From Ursus arctos (Eukaryota; Chordata; Mammalia; Carnivora; Ursidae): 64,000 bases of DNA. The notes under the pieces are model-generated. The model was not told the DNA's origin. It saw only the letters and a program-made list of their open reading frames with translations, and did no database searches. Of this stretch, positions 60,051 to 64,000 are shown piece by piece; position 1 is the stretch's first letter; the number at the start of each line of letters is the position of its first letter. The DNA lies in assembly GCF_023065955.2 (NCBI RefSeq), contig NW_026622986.1, positions 20,795,848 to 20,859,847 on the forward strand. Direction: 5' to 3'. A program made the translations under genes and the position numbers.

Positions 60051-60244
60051 CTTTTTAAAGATTTTATTTATTTATTCGACAGAGAGAGAGACAGCCAGCG
60101 AGAGAGGGAACACAAGCAGGGGGAGTGGGAGAGGAAGAAGCAGGCTCACAGTGGAAGAGCCCGATGTGGGGCTCGATCCCACAACGCCGGGATCACGCCC
60201 TGAGCCGAAGGCAGACGCTTAACCGCTGTGCCACCCAGGCGCCC
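60051..60244 (-). mobile_element. Carnivore SINE, young type
   Basis: The plus strand carries 'gacagccagcgagagaggga' and ends 'gtgccacccaggcgcccc'. A perfect 15-base target duplication (caatcctgtcatttt) lies at 60036-60050 and 60245-60259. It is inserted 616 bases upstream of the last TMEM236 exon. Confidence 0.96.
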
Positions 60245-62194
60245 CAATCCTGTCATTTTTTATTAGAAGTCCACAGGGATCACTACAACCCAGATCTTCA
60301 GGTTTGGAGTTTGGTTCTAAGAGGGAGTCTGTTTGACCATGAGAAAGTCTTAGTGAAGAGTGCCACTCGATCCAAGATTTTTTAAGCTGTACTATCCTCA
60401 GAGTTTTTGAACCAGTCAGTACAATTGATCAGACTAAAGCAATTTGTTTGTGGCCACAAGGCTATGCCGGATCAACACAAGAGTCATCTGAATAAGGAGG
60501 ATATTTTCTCATGAACATCACATTGTGCGTAAGCGTGTGTGTGCATTCGTGCGTGTGTCTCTCTGTGCACACATGGGTGTTGAGGTTGGGGAATTATGAA
60601 GGGAACCTCAAATCTCAAAACTTACTACCAGTGCTGATGGTGTGGTTCTTATACATGAATGGTACAGCACATTATTTCTCAAACATTCATCCAGTTAAGC
60701 ACCATTTTTTTTGTTGTTTTTGGCTAAGAATTTGTTAGGTCTTAACAATTCGTTTACTCAGTAAACATGGTGAGCTGTCATATTACTTGATAAGACAAAA
60801 TTTAAAGAAGTCATTATACTGAATAGTTCTAAAGGTTAAAGGCACAAAATCAATAAAAATTTGAACTATATTGAACTGATGTGAAAACATTTTAAAATAA
60901 ATAAACTATTATGATTAATGACTAATAAAGGGTTTGATTACTATAAATAGGAGCTGTTTAAAGAACAAACAAGCCTCAGTTTTCTTTTTTAAAATTTTAA
61001 GTGTGAATTGAGTAAATCGATAAACTAAAAAGATAATCTAAATTCTTGATGAAATAGTACTTAGTTCGATATGAATCATTTATAAATAAACAGTAGGACC
61101 CTTAGAAACTTCTTTACCAACCTTAGATGACACAGTAGCATGAATGAGTATCATTTTAATAAATAATAGTCAAGTAAGAAAGAAAATTATATACTAATTA
61201 CTATTATTTTAATATTCATAAGATCATCTCTTTTTAAACTCAGATGCTCACTGGCATCAGTTATCTCTCTCATTTTACAAAAGAAAAAAAAAACAACACG
61301 GAAATTATGTTTCTTAGAGTATGTCATGTCCTGGAGAACTCTCCTTCACCTGTCTTAGTAGATAAAACTGAATGGAAATCCAAATTCCTTTGTCAACATA
61401 AATAATGCAGTGTATAATGTGGGCTTTGGAGGATGATTGCAAATTCAGCTGTTTCAATGCCAGGAAGCGGCAAGCTAAGATGTGACACATTAACATTTTA
61501 AACAGTCAGTAAGAATCTTAATATCTGTGGATAAAAGCCGTGGGATGAACAACGAATTCTTAGCTAGAGTTCGTTTTTAATAAAATAGTAAAGTCCCAAC
61601 CCATGGGTATTTGGTGAAATTGGGGCTGGGAGCTTCATATCTCTCTACAGCTCAATACAGACTAGTTTGGATTTGGGGGTACAGGGACTCTGTTGTCCTC
61701 TTTCCAAGGGAGAAGTACTAGAACTATCAGCTGGAAAGCTCTGCAGGCCTGCCAGGGGGCAAGATAGTGTTGAAGAAGCCAAGATACTGTTTGGTCGTTA
61801 GAGTAGACCCACAAATTTATCCCCAAGCAATGTAAAGTTTCATGTACTTAATACTATTCTGTTTGACTCAATAACTAGTTACCCTCCAAACTATTATTTT
61901 TATAAATTTCCACTTTGTTCTTTTGTTGTTGTTGTTAGTGTTCTATTTGTGCAAAAGGATATTTATTTGTGCAAAATCCATAAAAGATCTAAGCATGAAG
62001 AAAGAGATCTACTCACTTCCCTAGAGGCTGACATTTTGCTGCAAAAAGTAAAAGTAAGAGCCATTCTGTAGCTCCCTACATCTTATGCCAGTTGCCAAAA
62101 CAACTTTTTGTCTTCACTGTGCAAGCTAAATACTTAAGAAAATGTAATTTTAATCCCAGGTAAATGTTTAAGTAGGTAACTCACATCTATTTTA

Positions 62195-62402
62195 CTTGTT
62201 TTGTTGTTGTTGTTGTTGTTGTTGTTATGTATTTTTTGAGAGAGAGAGAGTATCAGTGGGGGAAGGGGCAGAGAGAGAGGGACAAGCAGGCTCTGCACCC
62301 AGCATGGAGCCCAACAGGGGACTCAATCCCACCACCCCAAGATCATGACCTGAGCTGAAACAAGAATCAGTTGCTCAACCAACTGAGCCACCTAGGCGCC
62401 CC
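62195..62402 (-). mobile_element. Carnivore SINE with (TTG)n tail
   Basis: The plus strand runs from TTG repeats through 'gagagagagagtatcagtgg' to 'actgagccacctaggcgccc'. The TTG units correspond to a CAA tail on the SINE strand. No clear target duplication. Confidence 0.88.
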
Positions 62403-63084
62403 TTGATTATTTCTTTATATTGATGTATTTCTATCTCTAACTTGTTACCCAGAGTTTTAGATAGCTTACAGGGAAAACCTAAGAACAACATAACAAATCA
62501 GTAGTGGAGAATTTTCTAAGGTGAGTGAGTATTCCTCTTGAAAAGAGAATAGGAAAGAAATAAGAGCTATTTAAATATAAGAGAAAAAGAATCATAAGGA
62601 AAGGCACCTAAAACCAAGACAGGAATGGAGCTGATACTAAAAATGCACTAGTTAGGCTCCTGATTGTCTGATAGGAGCAGACAGATTTTAGAGTGCCATA
62701 CCAAGCCTCAACTGGGCATAACGAACGGTAGCAAGTACTGTGAACACAGTCCTACCCTCACCATGGTGTCACCTGCGATCACATCAATAAATACAGAAGA
62801 ATAAAATGTGGTAGGACTTTAAAAGGAAGGTTAGTTCTGTGATGAGAGACTCATATGGGTCTGAGTGACACTGGAGGTCAGGAAGGCTCATCCGAGAAGT
62901 GACAATTAAGCAGCGACTTGAAGAATTAAGTAGGAAAGAATTAGGTGAAGAATGGAGAAGAACTTTCTAGGTAGTAGAAAGAGCATGTGTAAAGATCTTT
63001 CAGCCAGAGTGATCGAAAGAGGGAAAGTTTTGTAAGGCGTTGGGGAGGCAGAGGAGGAAGAAGAGGAGAGGAGTCCAAACCTAG

Positions 63085-63305
63085 TAAGTGCTCTCTATAT
63101 ACCAGGCACTGTTTTAAGCTCTTTCTATGCATTATCACTTAATCCTTAGAAAAACTCTATACTGTAGATGCTGTTATTTTCCCACCTGAAAGATGAATAA
63201 ACTGAGGCACAGAGAGATTGACAATTGTTTCTAAGGTCACACAGTTAGCAAAGAGAGACCAGAACTTGAACCTGAAACACTTTGCCCTTAGATCACGCTA
63301 TCAGT
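63085..63305 (-). mobile_element. MIR fossil, near full length
   Basis: 'ataccaggcactgttttaag', 'ataaactgaggcacagagag' and 'ggtcacacagttagcaaaga' follow the reverse complement of MIR. Confidence 0.85.
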
Positions 63306-64000
63306 GGCAGAGTCAGACTGTGTGGCACCTTATGGCACATGATAAAGGCTTTGGACTTTCTTCTAAGCTCAATGGAAAGCTGCTGAAGAGGGAGAGTGGA
63401 AGGCAGGAACCAGAAAGGACATGGAGACATCAGCAGAGAGGCTCTCAAGGCCACTGAGGCAGCTGTTATGAAATGAGACTGTTACTCAATTCACAGCAGC
63501 CAGGAGATCAAAGAATTATTCAGAAAAAGGAAGACTGGTTTTGATTGACAGTCCCCAAAAGCTACTTTTCTTGAGAGAAAAATGTTCTAGAGAATGTGAA
63601 ATGCTAATGAACTAGAAATAACACTCTGAGAAAAAAAAAATCTTGACAAGAAGAAAATTATTAGTCATCACAAATATCTTAAAGTATATTAAGCACACAA
63701 GGCACTTTTGGTCATAGTCTTAGAGACTAAGACAAAATGTAATAAATTAAAACACACAATAAATTAAAACACAAAATGTAATAAATTAAAACGCACTTAT
63801 ATACATTGTTATTTTGATGGTATCTACTGACTAAACTTAACTGTACTGTGTATAGTTCGTTTCCTTTCAGCAGCACATCTGAGGTCTGGAAGACAAGTAA
63901 CTTCATTGCCAAGTAATAAGTGATGAAACCAGCATCGATGGTTTAACACAAAAGGACCAAGACCGTCCATACATTACGCAGACCATCAGCCCAACAACCT

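Larger units (their letters stand above)
59436..64000 (-). other. TMEM236: TMEM236 intron (partial)
   Basis: This is sequence upstream of the last TMEM236 exon. It contains two SINEs (60051-60244, 62195-62402), two MIR fossils (59725-59955, 63085-63305) and unique AT-rich DNA. No further TMEM236 exon was recognised. The stretches 60260-62190 and 62403-63080 hold nothing I can name with confidence. Confidence 0.75.

Noticed and set aside
60051..60244. tRNA-like box A and box B in SINE heads
   Set aside because: All such hits are tRNA-Lys-derived SINE heads with an A-rich tail and target duplications; none is a cloverleaf-capable tRNA gene.

Overview
This window is nuclear DNA from a mammal of the order Carnivora, most likely a caniform close to bears. 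Two things show this: spliced vertebrate exons with GT-AG borders, and about twenty tRNA-Lys-derived carnivore SINEs (heads of the type 'cacctgggtggctcag', tails of the type 'aaataaataaataaaatctt'). The youngest SINEs carry a 'ctggctgtctct' segment that I associate with ursid SINEC elements and lack the dog SINEC_Cf form. The family call rests on remembered consensus sequences, not on a search. No prokaryotic, plasmid, phage or CRISPR features are present. Two protein genes lie here, both on the minus strand. Positions 1 to about 38405 hold the 5' part of MRC1 (macrophage mannose receptor, CD206). Exons 1 to 7 are intact and read from right to left: signal peptide (38230-38290), ricin-type cysteine-rich lectin domain (26987-27388), fibronectin type II domain (23557-23730), first C-type lectin domain over three exons (19213-19377, 10706-10819, 7513-7659), and the first half of the second C-type lectin domain (3754-3939). 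The seven exons give 1249 coding bases, about 416 residues, in one open frame; every intron is phase 1. The rest of the gene runs off the left edge. Upstream of the start codon is a TATA-like box with GGAA (PU.1/Ets-type) motifs and a CACATG E-box. Positions 58852-59435 are the terminal coding exon of TMEM236, with the rest of that gene beyond the right edge. TMEM236 lies upstream of MRC1 in the same direction, the order I know from human chromosome 10p12. The roughly 20 kb between the genes is dominated by old LINE-1 DNA: a 5'-and-3' L1 mosaic (40856-43315), then two near full-length degenerate L1s pointing away from each other (44610-50340 minus, 50400-56700 plus), themselves hit by younger L1 and SINE insertions. 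Introns are ordinary carnivore intron: SINEs with clean target-site duplications, 3' L1 fragments, old MIR/L2/hAT fossils and many microsatellites. I see no evidence of an undescribed biological system. The most useful leads are the MRC1 promoter motifs, the divergent L1 block, the young and possibly polymorphic SINEs, and several mutation-prone simple repeats.
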